Positions 48,032 to 56,228 of a stretch of 64,000 nucleotides of DNA are shown here, piece by piece. Made by a program: the position numbers and the translations under genes. Every line of letters starts with the position of its first letter. Position 1 is the stretch's first letter. Source of the stretch: Parahaliea mediterranea (GTDB lineage: Bacteria; Pseudomonadota; Gammaproteobacteria; Pseudomonadales; Halieaceae). The notes under the pieces are model-generated. The model was not told the DNA's origin. It saw nothing but the letters and a program-made list of their open reading frames with translations, and did not search any database. Location of the stretch: contig NZ_JAFKCZ010000010.1 in the NCBI RefSeq assembly GCF_017255185.1, positions 1 through 64,000 of the forward strand, given 5' to 3'.

Positions 48032-48310
48032 GGTCGAATGAATTCGACCCTACAACCCCGGGGAAGCCCCCCCCTGTAGGGCGCAATTCATTGCGCCGCT
48101 TTACGGTCGAATGAATTCGACCCGACAGCCCCGGGACAGCCCCACCCTCTGTAGGGCGCAATTCATTGCGCCGCTTTTCGGTCGAATGAATTCGACCCAG
48201 CAACCCCGGGGAAGCCCCACCCCCTGTAGGGCGCAATTCATTGCGCCGCTTTACGGTCGAATGAATTCGACCCGACAGCCCCGGGGCAGACACACCCTGT
48301 AGGGCGTACA
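48032..48310. repeat. REP-like cluster of two alternating classes, period about 74 bp
   Basis: Palindromes of the GGTCGAAT/ATTCGACC class start at 48032, 48105, 48180 and 48255. Between them are three GTAGG-first copies of a different class, GGCGCAAT/ATTGCGCC. The whole unit repeats every 73-75 bp. The outer CTAC of the first class is intact only in the first copy and is CCGAC or CAGC in the later ones, so the foot tetranucleotide has decayed while the stems are unchanged. A fourth GTAGG-first start near 48299 is truncated. The 150 bp beyond, to trxC, hold no gene. Confidence 0.92.
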
Positions 48311-48476
48311 GCGGGCCCCTCTTTTCGGGTCATTCACTACACCGCTTTACAGCCGAACGCGAAACCCCAGGACCACGGCCCGGCACCAATAGCCGCCTCC
48401 TCTACACGTTGCCTGCAGGCGCGACGCCTCTCCCTGCCGCTCCCGGCTTAAACCATGGCGACCAAGGCGCGGCCGC

Positions 48477-48920
48477 TCATCCCGCCCCGAGCACGGATTC
48501 CGTCCAGCGCACGATATCCGCCTGGCTCATGGCGCCCGGCTGGCGCGCCACCTCCCGGCCGCCGCGGAACACGATCAGGGTGGGAATACTGCGAATGTTG
48601 TAACGGGAGGCAGTGGCCGCAGCCACCTCGGTATTCACCTTGGCCAGGCGCACCCGCGGCTCAAGGGCGCCAGCGGCCTGCCGGAAGGCCGGCGCCATCA
48701 TCTTGCAGGGACCACACCAGGATGCCCAGAAGTCCACCAGGACCGGGATATCACTGCGCTCGATGTGCCGGTGGAAATTACCGTCATCCAGCTCCACCGG
48801 CTCCCCGGCAAACACCGGCTTGCGGCATTGCCCGCAGCGCGGCCCCGCCCCCAGCTTCGCCGTTGGCAAACGGTTGACCGCGTCGCAGTGCGGGCAAACA
48901 ATATGGCAGGTCTCGCTCAT
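48477..48920 (-). CDS. trxC: Thioredoxin 2 (TrxC)
   Basis: The 147-residue protein from ATG 48920 (MSETCHIVCPHC) has an N-terminal zinc ribbon with two Cys pairs (CPHCDAVNRLP and CGQCRKP). A thioredoxin fold follows with the active site WASWCGPCKMMAP (WCGPC) and SIPTLIVF (cis-Pro). This is the layout of E. coli TrxC, a cytosolic oxidative-stress-linked thioredoxin. The frame extends upstream to 49010, but that part is not like the family and lacks a ribosome site. Confidence 0.94.
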   Translation of the reverse strand: MSETCHIVCPHCDAVNRLPTAKLGAGPRCGQCRKPVFAGEPVELDDGNFHRHIERSDIPVLVDFWASWCGPCKMMAPAFRQAAGALEPRVRLAKVNTEVAAATASRYNIRSIPTLIVFRGGREVARQPGAMSQADIVRWTESVLGAG

Positions 48921-49039
48921 GGCTGTTTCCTCTTTTGCCTTCAACAGGGTATATGGGGGCACCCCCCGGGCGAACCAAGGCCCGGCGCCGTGAGCGCCGC
49001 CACGGGCCACCCAAGACCATTACACCATCAGGAGCCACC

Positions 49040-49258
49040 ATGGAACTGCTCGAAATCACCGAAAAACACACCATGCGCCGGGAACAGGCCGCCGACCTGC
49101 TGCGGGAGCTCGCCGACGCCCTGTCGCGCCACAACGGCGTGGATTTCCTCCGGGAGGGCAAAAAACTCCATATCCGGGTCCCGGACGAGGTCGAAGTGGA
49201 GCTTGAGGTGGAGATCGAGAGCGGAGAGTCGGGCATCGAGATCGAAATCAACTGGTAA
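49040..49258 (+). CDS. Amphi-Trp domain small protein
   Basis: The 72-residue acidic protein from ATG 49040 follows a CAGGAG ribosome site. It has a helical first half (EKHTMRREQAADLLRELADAL), a middle FLREGKKLHIRVPDEVEVELEVE beta region and a C-terminus ending IEIEINW. An amphipathic beta segment with a final Trp defines the amphi-Trp domain family, which is small and of unknown function. It lies between trxC (divergent) and a tRNA gene. Confidence 0.75.
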   Translation: MELLEITEKHTMRREQAADLLRELADALSRHNGVDFLREGKKLHIRVPDEVEVELEVEIESGESGIEIEINW

Positions 49259-49349
49259 CCAGCCATCACCGGAGCGGGGTAATCGGACTGTGCGAAGTGC
49301 CGCTTTGTCCGATATAATCCCCGCCTCCTCGCCGCTACCGCGGCATCCG

Positions 49350-49426
49350 GGGCCCATAGCTCAGTTGGTTAGAGCATCCGACTCATAATCGGCAGGTCGA
49401 AGGTTCAAGTCCTTCTGGGCCCACCA
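49350..49426 (+). tRNA. tRNA with CAU anticodon (Met, or Ile2)
   Basis: The 77-nt cloverleaf includes an encoded CCA. The acceptor stem GGGCCCA pairs perfectly with TGGGCCC and the discriminator base is A. The D arm is GCTCAGTTGGTTAGAGC, the anticodon loop CTCATAA gives CAU, and the T arm contains GGTTCAAGTCC. It is not an initiator, as the first pair is normal G-C. CAU could be elongator Met or the lysidine-modified Ile2 tRNA. The placement near rpoD is known for a Met-type tRNA in pseudomonads, but sequence alone does not decide. Confidence 0.9.
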
Positions 49427-49453
49427 TTTCCTTATGGCCCCAGGATTCCCTCC

Positions 49454-51061
49454 GTGATCACCACCGCCAACATCACCATGCAATTCGGTGCCCAGCCGCT
49501 GTTCGAGAATATTTCCGCTAAATTTGGCAGCGGCAATCGCTACGGCCTGATCGGCGCCAATGGCTGTGGCAAGTCCACCTTCATGAAGATCCTGAGCGGC
49601 GCGTTGGCTCCGACGGCCGGCAATGTGTCTATTGAGCAGGGTTGCACTGTCGGCATCCTCAGCCAGGATCAATTCGCCTTTGAGCAGTACAGCGTGATTG
49701 ACACCGTGATCATGGGCGATGCGCAGTTGTGGCAGGTCAAGCAGGAACGCGACCGCATCTACGCCCTCGCCGAGATGAGCGAGGCCGACGGCATGCGCGT
49801 GGCAGACCTGGAAGTACAGTTTGCAGAGATGGACGGCTACACTGCGGAAAGCCGCGCCGGCGAAATTCTGCTGGAAGCGGGAATCGACGAATCCCTGCAT
49901 TTTGGCCTGATGGAGCAGGTCGCCCCCGGCTGGAAGCTGCGGGTGCTGCTGGCCCAGGCCCTGTTTTCCGATCCGGACATCCTGCTGCTGGACGAGCCGA
50001 CCAACAACCTTGATATCCATACCATCAACTGGCTGGCGGACGTGCTGAATCAGCGCAGAAGCACCATGATCATCATTTCCCACGACCGCCACTTTCTCAA
50101 TGCCGTGTGTACCCACATGGCGGACATCGACTACGGCGAGCTGCGTATTTTTCCCGGCAATTATGAAGCCTTTGTCGCTGCATCAACGCTGATCCAGGAC
50201 CAGTTGCGCGCCAGCAATGCCAAGAAGAGCGCGGAACTGGAAGAGCTGCAGAGCTTTGTGAACCGCTTTTCGGCCAATGCATCCAAGGCCAAACAGGCCA
50301 GTTCCCGCGCCAAGAAGATGGAGAAAATCAAGCTGGACGAAATCAAGCCTTCCAGCCGCATTTCCCCTTACATCACCTTCCAGCAGCACAAGAAGCTGCA
50401 CCGGCAGGCACTGGTCCTGGAAGGACTGTGCCACGGCTTTGACGATCTGCCGCTGTTCAATAACGGCGAGATGATCCTGGAAGCCGGCGCGCGCCTTGCC
50501 GTGATCGGCGAAAACGGCGTCGGTAAAACCACCTTCCTGCGCTGCCTGATTGACGAGATCCAGGCCAGTAGCGGCGTCATCAAGTGGTCGGAAAACGCTG
50601 TCATCGGCTACTGCCCGCAGGACAGTACCGCCGACTTCGACAACGACCTCACCATTTTCGAATGGATGAGCCAGTGGCGCTTACCCCGGCACGACGACCT
50701 GGCGGTACGCGGCATGCTTGGCCGCCTGCTATTCACCGCCGACGACGCCAACAAGAAAGCCAGGGTCTGTTCCGGCGGCGAAAAGAACCGCCTGCTGTTC
50801 GGAAAAATGATGATGATGGACAGCAATGTGTTGATCATGGACGAGCCCACCAACCACATGGACATGGAATCCATCGAGGCGCTCAACAAGGCGCTGGCCA
50901 ACTACGATGGCACCCTGATTTTCGTGAGCCACGACCGCCAGTTTGTCTCTTCGCTGGCCACCCGGGTGGTGGAAATCAAGCACCAGACGCTGATCGACTT
51001 CCAGGGCACCTACGATGAATACCTCGCGGACCGGGCGCGCTCTGCATCGCAGGCCGCTTAA
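49454..51061 (+). CDS. ABC-F family ATPase, YbiT-like
   Basis: The 535-residue soluble protein has two ATP-binding cassettes: Walker [10 protein letters not shown] and GENGVGKTT, and Walker [15 protein letters not shown] and [14 protein letters not shown]. The second signature is [10 protein letters not shown], but the first is [14 protein letters not shown], which departs from the usual LSGG form. YbiT-type proteins show this variation. A linker rich in Lys ([23 protein letters not shown]) matches the P-site tRNA interaction motif. ABC-F proteins act on ribosomes, but the exact role of YbiT is unresolved. The start is GTG 49454, 28 bp after the tRNA. Confidence 0.9.
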   Translation: MITTANITMQFGAQPLFENISAKFGSGNRYGLIGANGCGKSTFMKILSGALAPTAGNVSIEQGCTVGILSQDQFAFEQYSVIDTVIMGDAQLWQVKQERDRIYALAEMSEADGMRVADLEVQFAEMDGYTAESRAGEILLEAGIDESLHFGLMEQVAPGWKLRVLLAQALFSDPDILLLDEPTNNLDIHTINWLADVLNQRRSTMIIISHDRHFLNAVCTHMADIDYGELRIFPGNYEAFVAASTLIQDQLRASNAKKSAELEELQSFVNRFSANASKAKQASSRAKKMEKIKLDEIKPSSRISPYITFQQHKKLHRQALVLEGLCHGFDDLPLFNNGEMILEAGARLAVIGENGVGKTTFLRCLIDEIQASSGVIKWSENAVIGYCPQDSTADFDNDLTIFEWMSQWRLPRHDDLAVRGMLGRLLFTADDANKKARVCSGGEKNRLLFGKMMMMDSNVLIMDEPTNHMDMESIEALNKALANYDGTLIFVSHDRQFVSSLATRVVEIKHQTLIDFQGTYDEYLADRARSASQAA

Positions 51062-51324
51062 GTGTCGCGTTGCATCGAACTTTAAACCTCTGCTTCCATC
51101 GCTGGCGGGCCTTGATCTTCGGATAGCCATAGAGTCCTGTTAGGTATTGGACAGACTTTGGGACTAATTTCCAGACAAACTATGGGTTCATGCACACCCC
51201 ACCGTTCTTCTGCCCATAGCCTGTCAGGCTTCCTCCAAGGAGCTCACTGCGCGAAGAAAGCACAAGCAGTCATGCTATATCGACGGAAAGCATGACTAGT
51301 ACGGCCCTAGCCCTGAAGCCGACG
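51062..51324. other. Intergenic, nothing recognised
   Basis: The 263 bp lie between convergent genes. No gene, tRNA, REP element or convincing terminator was seen. A short minus-strand frame is uninterrupted over about 30 codons but lacks a start and any family resemblance. Confidence 0.4.
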
Positions 51325-51870
51325 CTAGAAGGGAATGAGCGTATAGCCTTCGCTTTGCAGTTGCACATGCGCCGACATGGCCGAGAGCGCAAGGTCCACG
51401 GCCGGGTTCAGCAGCTCGGGGCCGAACCCCCGGTAGCTGGCGGTCTGACCGCAGAGGTAAATGCTGACACCCGCTTGCGCCAAACCCTTGAGCAGCCCGG
51501 TGTTGGGGTTCGCCGTGCCGAAGCGCTCCCGGTAGGCGGCATCAGTCAGCAGGTCACGTGAGGCCGCGCCGTGTACCACCAGCGCCACTTCCAGTTGTTC
51601 CGGTTTCGTCCCCGCGCGAGCCTGCATATTCAGGAAGCGGGCGAGCGCCTCGATGTTGGGGTTGCGCGCCTCCGGGGAATCCGCCGTGGCCGAAACGTCC
51701 TTGCTCACCTTGTAGTGGCGGTCGTTGCTGAGGGTGAAGGCATCCCCGGCCACCGGGAACACGGGACCGTAGCCCGCAACCGCCGGGCCGGTCGCGGCGC
51801 CCGGGTAGTCCCCTGCCAGGGCCAGGGGTTGCAGCAGCACTAGGCAGAAAAATCTGATCGCGGAACGCAT
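51325..51870 (-). CDS. Secreted DsrE-like domain protein
   Basis: The 181-residue protein begins with a signal peptide (MRSAIRFFCLVLLQPLALA, cleavage before GDYPG). The mature part ends in a DsrE/DsrF-like fold: QLEVALVVHGAASRDLLTD, then an AGVSIYLCGQTASYRGF stretch with a single Cys at the position of the DsrE active site, and AMSAHVQLQSEGYTLIPF at the end. Periplasmic DsrE-like proteins may take part in sulfur or redox reactions, but the function is unknown. It stands alone. Confidence 0.7.
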   Translation of the reverse strand: MRSAIRFFCLVLLQPLALAGDYPGAATGPAVAGYGPVFPVAGDAFTLSNDRHYKVSKDVSATADSPEARNPNIEALARFLNMQARAGTKPEQLEVALVVHGAASRDLLTDAAYRERFGTANPNTGLLKGLAQAGVSIYLCGQTASYRGFGPELLNPAVDLALSAMSAHVQLQSEGYTLIPF

Positions 51871-52162
51871 TATGGTACCTCTCTTGCCAGTTGAGCGTTT
51901 ACTTAAAACGTGACGAGGGAATGACGAGACAGCGAACCAGAGCGTCTCGAATTGCGCCTTGGCCGCCGGACCCGCGCCCAGATCGCTATTAGCCCCAGGC
52001 CAAACCGCAAGACATTGCTTGTAGACGTCTTTTTTGCGGTAGCTATTTACTTCCTCCAGTGTACAACTGTAGGCAATGCCCTACACCATCACCCACGAGT
52101 TAAGTCGTTCCGCGAAAACGAGGGATACTCCCATGGGATGAATGTTGGAGCGCGGCTCACTA
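51871..52162. other. Intergenic, no gene recognised
   Basis: This stretch presumably carries the promoter of the DsrE-like gene. Short plus-strand frames have no start signal or family resemblance. Confidence 0.4.
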
Positions 52163-52202
52163 GAAAAAGGGCGGAGGGATTAATGAATATTCCCTCCGCC
52201 CC
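52163..52202 (-). terminator. Rho-independent terminator of the TSP3 repeat gene
   Basis: Read on the minus strand, an 11-bp perfect stem (GGGCGGAGGGA / TCCCTCCGCCC) with an 11-nt AT-rich loop is followed by TTTTT. It lies about 40 bp beyond the stop of the thrombospondin-repeat gene on the same strand. A second short hairpin overlaps that stop codon. Confidence 0.88.
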
Positions 52203-52241
52203 TGGTTATCAAGCCGTATTTAAGGAGCGGCCCCAAGGCCG

Positions 52242-54353
52242 CTAGTTTTTCTTTTTCGAGCCGCAGTTGCTCTGTGCCGCGACGCTTTGCAGGGCACCCT
52301 TCTCCTCCTCGGTGATGAGCCGTTGCTTAAGCAGGCTATTCAGCGCCCTGGCACTACAGGATACAAACTTACCCTTGTTGCGCCAGGGAACGCTTTCGCC
52401 CCGCGGCGAATCGCAGGGGCAGGACTGCTCCAGCGAGCAGCCGTTCTGCGGGTCCACTAACTCGCCGGGGGCGGTGAACTCACACTGGTCGGACTGCCCC
52501 GGCACCCCGTCATTGTCCAGGTCGTCATCGCAGGCGTCCCCGATACCGTCGCCGTCGAAGTCCGATTGCGCGGAATTCCAAACCGCGGGACAGTTATCCA
52601 CCTGGTCCTCAATGCCATCGCTATCCCCGTCATCGAAACAGGCATCACCCAGCCCATTGCCATTGGAGTCCGCCTGGTCGGGATTGTAGGTCGCGGGGCA
52701 GTTGTCGTCGGCGTTGGCGATGCCGTCATTGTCGACGTCGGCGTCACAGGCATCCCCATGACCGTCACCGTCGGTGTCATCCTGGCCAACGTTAGGCGTT
52801 AGCGGACAGTTGTCATCAGCGTCCGGAATGGCGTCGTTGTCGTTGTCGGCGTCACAAGCATCGCCGATACCATCGCCGTCAATGTCCTGCTGCTGCGGAT
52901 TGCTAACAGAGGGGCAGTTGTCCTGCACGTTTGGAATACCATCGCCGTCGCTGTCGTAGTCCGGGTCACAGACGTCACCTACACCGTCCAGGTCGCTATC
53001 GGTGTGGACGATATTGTAGGTGCTGGGGCAATTATCCATGAATGCCGTGCCCGGGGTGGTGTAAACATGGTCGCCGTCGGCGTCGTACTCACAGATGTCG
53101 CCGGTGCCATTGTCGTTCGTATCCTGCTGCCCGGGATTGTAGTGGCTGGGGCAATTATCAAAGGCGTTTTCCACACCATCGCCATCATGATCGAGCTGGC
53201 AGGCGTCGCCGAAGTGATCCCCATTACTGTCGATCTGGTCCGGGTTGTAAGTGCGGGGGCAATTATCCGTAACCGACAAACCGGCGCTGTCGAGGTAAAT
53301 CTGTTGCGCGGCAGTCACCAGGCTACTGGTGCCATTGTTGAAGTTCACCACCAGTGGGCCGACTCTGCCGTCACCATCGATATCGACATCGCAGCGATCG
53401 CCCCGGCCGTCGCTGTCGAGGTCGTGTTGGTCGGGATTGGAGCGATAGCGGCAGTTGTCGTCGGCATCCATGATGCCGTCGTGGTCACTGTCGAAAACAT
53501 ACTCGTTGTCACAGGCGTCGCCGATGCCGTCCAGATCGGCATCCCGTTGCCATGCATTGGCGATCGCGGGGCAGTTGTCGCTGTGATCGGGCAGGCCGTC
53601 GCCGTCGCTGTCCTCGCCATCCGCCACAGTACGATAGACGCCTTTCAGGACCACATCGTACTCGCACGGCTCCGGGCTGTAGTAGTCATAGGCCGGGAGT
53701 GAGCCTTTCCAGAGAAACACGAACTGGCGCTCGCGAATCTCCCACTCGGCACAGGCCGGCAGGTCGGGTGTTTCAATCCGGTCGAAAACCAGTCGAGTGC
53801 CGTCGGCATCAGTAGCCGAGCCCGAGAAGATGCGCGCATGCTCAACCCGGCCAGATGTACCCCCGGCGAGCTGGTGTCCGCCGTACCAGGTATCGTAACA
53901 GGCGCCAATACCGCCCCCAGGCAACCCGGCGGAATTACGCGAGTGTTGGTATATACCGTCGAAATCACCGGGTCCGCGATCGGTTGGCAGCGCTTGGTGC
54001 GAACATCCTCGCCCTGGAAGAGGTTCGCTGAAGGGCATCGAATCACCGAATAAGGTGTCGTCATTCATACCAGCCGTGCCGTAGGTGATGGTATAGATCG
54101 GACCATTTGGAACGGCATTGGCCCGCATACCAGTGGTACGTCGGTAAATTTGAGCCACAACCGGAGCGCCACTCTCGTCGTAGGCCTCGACGTAGATTCT
54201 TGGTTGTGGAAAAGCCTCGGCGCCTACCGCACTCGCCAAACAGGACGCCAGAATTGTGAACAGCCCAACAGCCCAGGGCCGGAGCCCGGACGCCGTCACG
54301 CGGACGGATCGTTTACTGGCGCCGCGGGCGCCGCTTAAAATAACAGGACGCAT
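52242..54353 (-). CDS. Secreted thrombospondin type 3 repeat protein
   Basis: The product has 703 residues from ATG 54353, which has a strong GGAGGGAATATT ribosome site. A signal sequence (about residues 25-50, AVGLFTILASCLASAVGAEA) is followed by a 200-residue domain of unknown type. Nine to ten calcium-binding TSP3 repeats then run from about residue 250 to 600, with patterns such as DSDGDGLPDHSDNCP and DIDGDGIGDACD. A Cys-rich tail (CSLEQSCPCDSPRG) and a basic end (NCGSKKKN) follow. Such proteins are secreted or surface-bound. No sorting signal such as PEP-CTERM is seen. The aspartate-rich repeats should bind many Ca ions. Confidence 0.88.
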   Translation of the reverse strand: MRPVILSGARGASKRSVRVTASGLRPWAVGLFTILASCLASAVGAEAFPQPRIYVEAYDESGAPVVAQIYRRTTGMRANAVPNGPIYTITYGTAGMNDDTLFGDSMPFSEPLPGRGCSHQALPTDRGPGDFDGIYQHSRNSAGLPGGGIGACYDTWYGGHQLAGGTSGRVEHARIFSGSATDADGTRLVFDRIETPDLPACAEWEIRERQFVFLWKGSLPAYDYYSPEPCEYDVVLKGVYRTVADGEDSDGDGLPDHSDNCPAIANAWQRDADLDGIGDACDNEYVFDSDHDGIMDADDNCRYRSNPDQHDLDSDGRGDRCDVDIDGDGRVGPLVVNFNNGTSSLVTAAQQIYLDSAGLSVTDNCPRTYNPDQIDSNGDHFGDACQLDHDGDGVENAFDNCPSHYNPGQQDTNDNGTGDICEYDADGDHVYTTPGTAFMDNCPSTYNIVHTDSDLDGVGDVCDPDYDSDGDGIPNVQDNCPSVSNPQQQDIDGDGIGDACDADNDNDAIPDADDNCPLTPNVGQDDTDGDGHGDACDADVDNDGIANADDNCPATYNPDQADSNGNGLGDACFDDGDSDGIEDQVDNCPAVWNSAQSDFDGDGIGDACDDDLDNDGVPGQSDQCEFTAPGELVDPQNGCSLEQSCPCDSPRGESVPWRNKGKFVSCSARALNSLLKQRLITEEEKGALQSVAAQSNCGSKKKN

Positions 54354-54993
54354 AATATTCCCTCCTTCCAATCGATTTGTGAGGCGCAGCAAGACCTGCT
54401 ATTCGCTGGCAGAAAGCCCCTAAACGTATAAAGCGAGAGAACCCGGGCAATTTGCCCAGTAAATATGTAAATTTCCGGTTTTCGTTGAAACGACGCCCCT
54501 AAGCCGCTGTCATTCCGGGCTGCCGCCCCCAACCCATCGATAGAATATATATATTTTTCAAATAGTTACCAAAAGGGACAAACTTTGGGTACAACTTCAC
54601 GAAAAAATTAGGGGGCCAGAACACAATCACATGGATTGCACGGTCTTGCCCCAATAAAGGGGTTCGTATAGATGAGTTCGACCTCCCCGCAAGCCCAAAC
54701 CCATCAGCGATCTCCCTTACCCAATACCTCAAAAAACAGTCCGACAATCACGACGCTCAAGTTGATCTTCGAGCCCCCTTTTGGCTGAGTCGCTGAGGCC
54801 AAGAATTTCCAGCTACAGATTCCCGCGTTCAGGCAGGCTTGATCAATGGGGTACTGTCACTAATCTTGCACATTGGAATAGAAATTGATTTGGCAGATCA
54901 CGACCATGTATTAATCTCGTTTTCCAGGAATTCACAGGTACAATCCCTAGCGATCATTTTTTTCGCGGGCCATATCGCATTTAGGATAAACGA
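54354..54993. other. 640-bp low-GC intergenic region
   Basis: The region separates divergent genes and is clearly richer in A and T than the flanking TSP3 gene. It contains an ATATATATAT run near 54545-54556 that could be promoter DNA for the minus-strand gene. An 82-codon minus-strand frame at 54499-54747 lacks a ribosome site and any family feature. No REP elements or IS ends were seen. It may be part of the acquired segment carrying the nuclease gene. Confidence 0.45.
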
Positions 54994-55986
54994 ATGACAC
55001 AAGCTTGGATGATTAGAGCCGGACGCTCCGGAAAATGTCTAGAACATTTCGAAAGCGGTTTCGTTACTGTCGGATGGGGCGCAATGGGTGATTTGGGCAA
55101 TCTCAAAACAAAGGAGATGATTCTCCATGCTTACGAAATAGCCTATCCGGGTACAAAGCCAGGAAAACGCAATCTCGCAGTAGGAATGATCGACAAGTTT
55201 GTCAATCAGGTCTCAATAGGCGACCTGGTAGTTACATATAATTCTCAGTCACGCGAGTACCTAATTGGACGAATTACCGGCGAATACGAACATCATGCCG
55301 ACCAGGAGGACGCCCTAGCCCATTCTAGAGAGGTAAAGTGGCACGGAAAAGCAGCCAGGGACAAGCTTACATCGGCATCAAAAAACTCATTGGGCGCAAT
55401 AATGACGCTTTTTTCACTGAGCGATGACGTCATTAATGACTTAGAACGAGTGAGCCGGGGAGAATCCACGCCTGAAGCTCTCGAAGAAAACGAATCAACA
55501 ACGCCTGAGGACCCTCTCGAGGCTGCGGAGAGCAGAAGTAAGGAGCTTATCAAGGACAAGTTGGTCGCCCTTGATCCAGACGAAATGGAAGAGCTACTAG
55601 CAGCATTGTTGCGCGCCATGGGTTTCCGAACCAGAGTCTCGCCTACTGGCCCGGATCGGGGAGTTGACGTATTCGCATCACCCGACGGCCTCGGCTTGGA
55701 AGAACCTCGTATTAAAGCAGAGGTAAAGCACCGGAACGGCACTATTGGGTCCCAGCCTATTAGAAGCTTTATCGGCGCACTGCGAGCCGGTGACAGGGGT
55801 ATTTTTCTAAGCACCGGCGGCTTCTCTAAGGAAGCAAAGTACGAGGCTGACCGCTCCAATATCCCAGTAACTTTAATGGATATCGATCTACTAGCCGATC
55901 TGGTAATCGCAAATTATGACCAATTCGACCTCGAAGGCAGGGCGCTCATACAGCTAGTAAGAATCTATTGGCCGGCGGATCACTGA
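54994..55986 (+). CDS. Restriction endonuclease: PUA/EVE-like plus Mrr catalytic domain
   Basis: The 330-residue protein has two domains. Residues 1-130 (MTQAWMIRAGRSGKCLEHF, VTVGWGAMGDL, SIGDLVVTYNSQSREYLIGRI) resemble the EVE-like PUA-superfamily modules that read modified bases. Residues 190-310 form an Mrr-type nuclease with MEELLAALLRAMGFRTRVSP, GPDRGVDVFASPDG (catalytic Asp) and IKAEVKHRNG (ExK), then ISTGGFS-like IFLSTGGFSKEA. A charged linker joins them. This is the make-up of type IV, modification-dependent restriction enzymes used against phage. No methylase is nearby. Codon use is more A/T-rich than neighbours. Confidence 0.85.
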   Translation: MTQAWMIRAGRSGKCLEHFESGFVTVGWGAMGDLGNLKTKEMILHAYEIAYPGTKPGKRNLAVGMIDKFVNQVSIGDLVVTYNSQSREYLIGRITGEYEHHADQEDALAHSREVKWHGKAARDKLTSASKNSLGAIMTLFSLSDDVINDLERVSRGESTPEALEENESTTPEDPLEAAESRSKELIKDKLVALDPDEMEELLAALLRAMGFRTRVSPTGPDRGVDVFASPDGLGLEEPRIKAEVKHRNGTIGSQPIRSFIGALRAGDRGIFLSTGGFSKEAKYEADRSNIPVTLMDIDLLADLVIANYDQFDLEGRALIQLVRIYWPADH

Positions 55987-56228
55987 AGGTATGAAACCTG
56001 GACGGGCGCAGGTATAGAAGCATAATAACTATGCTGTCTGCTCACTCGTGTTTTTCAACAACACCATAATCTGGTTTTTTCAGTAATTTATCTCATCTAA
56101 CAACCTTTGAGTTCATGAAGGCAAGCTACCGGCAACCAGCACCAACCATCGCGGCTTTGAGAAACGTTCCAGCCTAGTTGTCGACAGCCGCGCCTTGAGG
56201 CCCCCCTCAACTCGAAGTGTTTTGCTGC

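Noticed and set aside
51150-51240. Possible IS remnant next to the ABC-F gene
   Set aside because: A short minus-strand open stretch looked transposase-like at first but has no family motif, inverted ends or target duplication.
52267-53702. Long plus-strand ORFs opposite the TSP3 repeats
   Set aside because: They arise from the repetitive GC-rich Asp codons on the other strand and have no start signals or family features.
54499-54747. 82-codon minus-strand ORF in the low-GC gap
   Set aside because: There is no ribosome site, the composition is not protein-like and no family was recognised.
56195-56210. Hairpin TTGAGG-CCCC-CCTCAA downstream of the FG-GAP gene as terminator
   Set aside because: The stem is only 6 bp and no T tract follows on the minus strand, so a rho-independent terminator is not supported.
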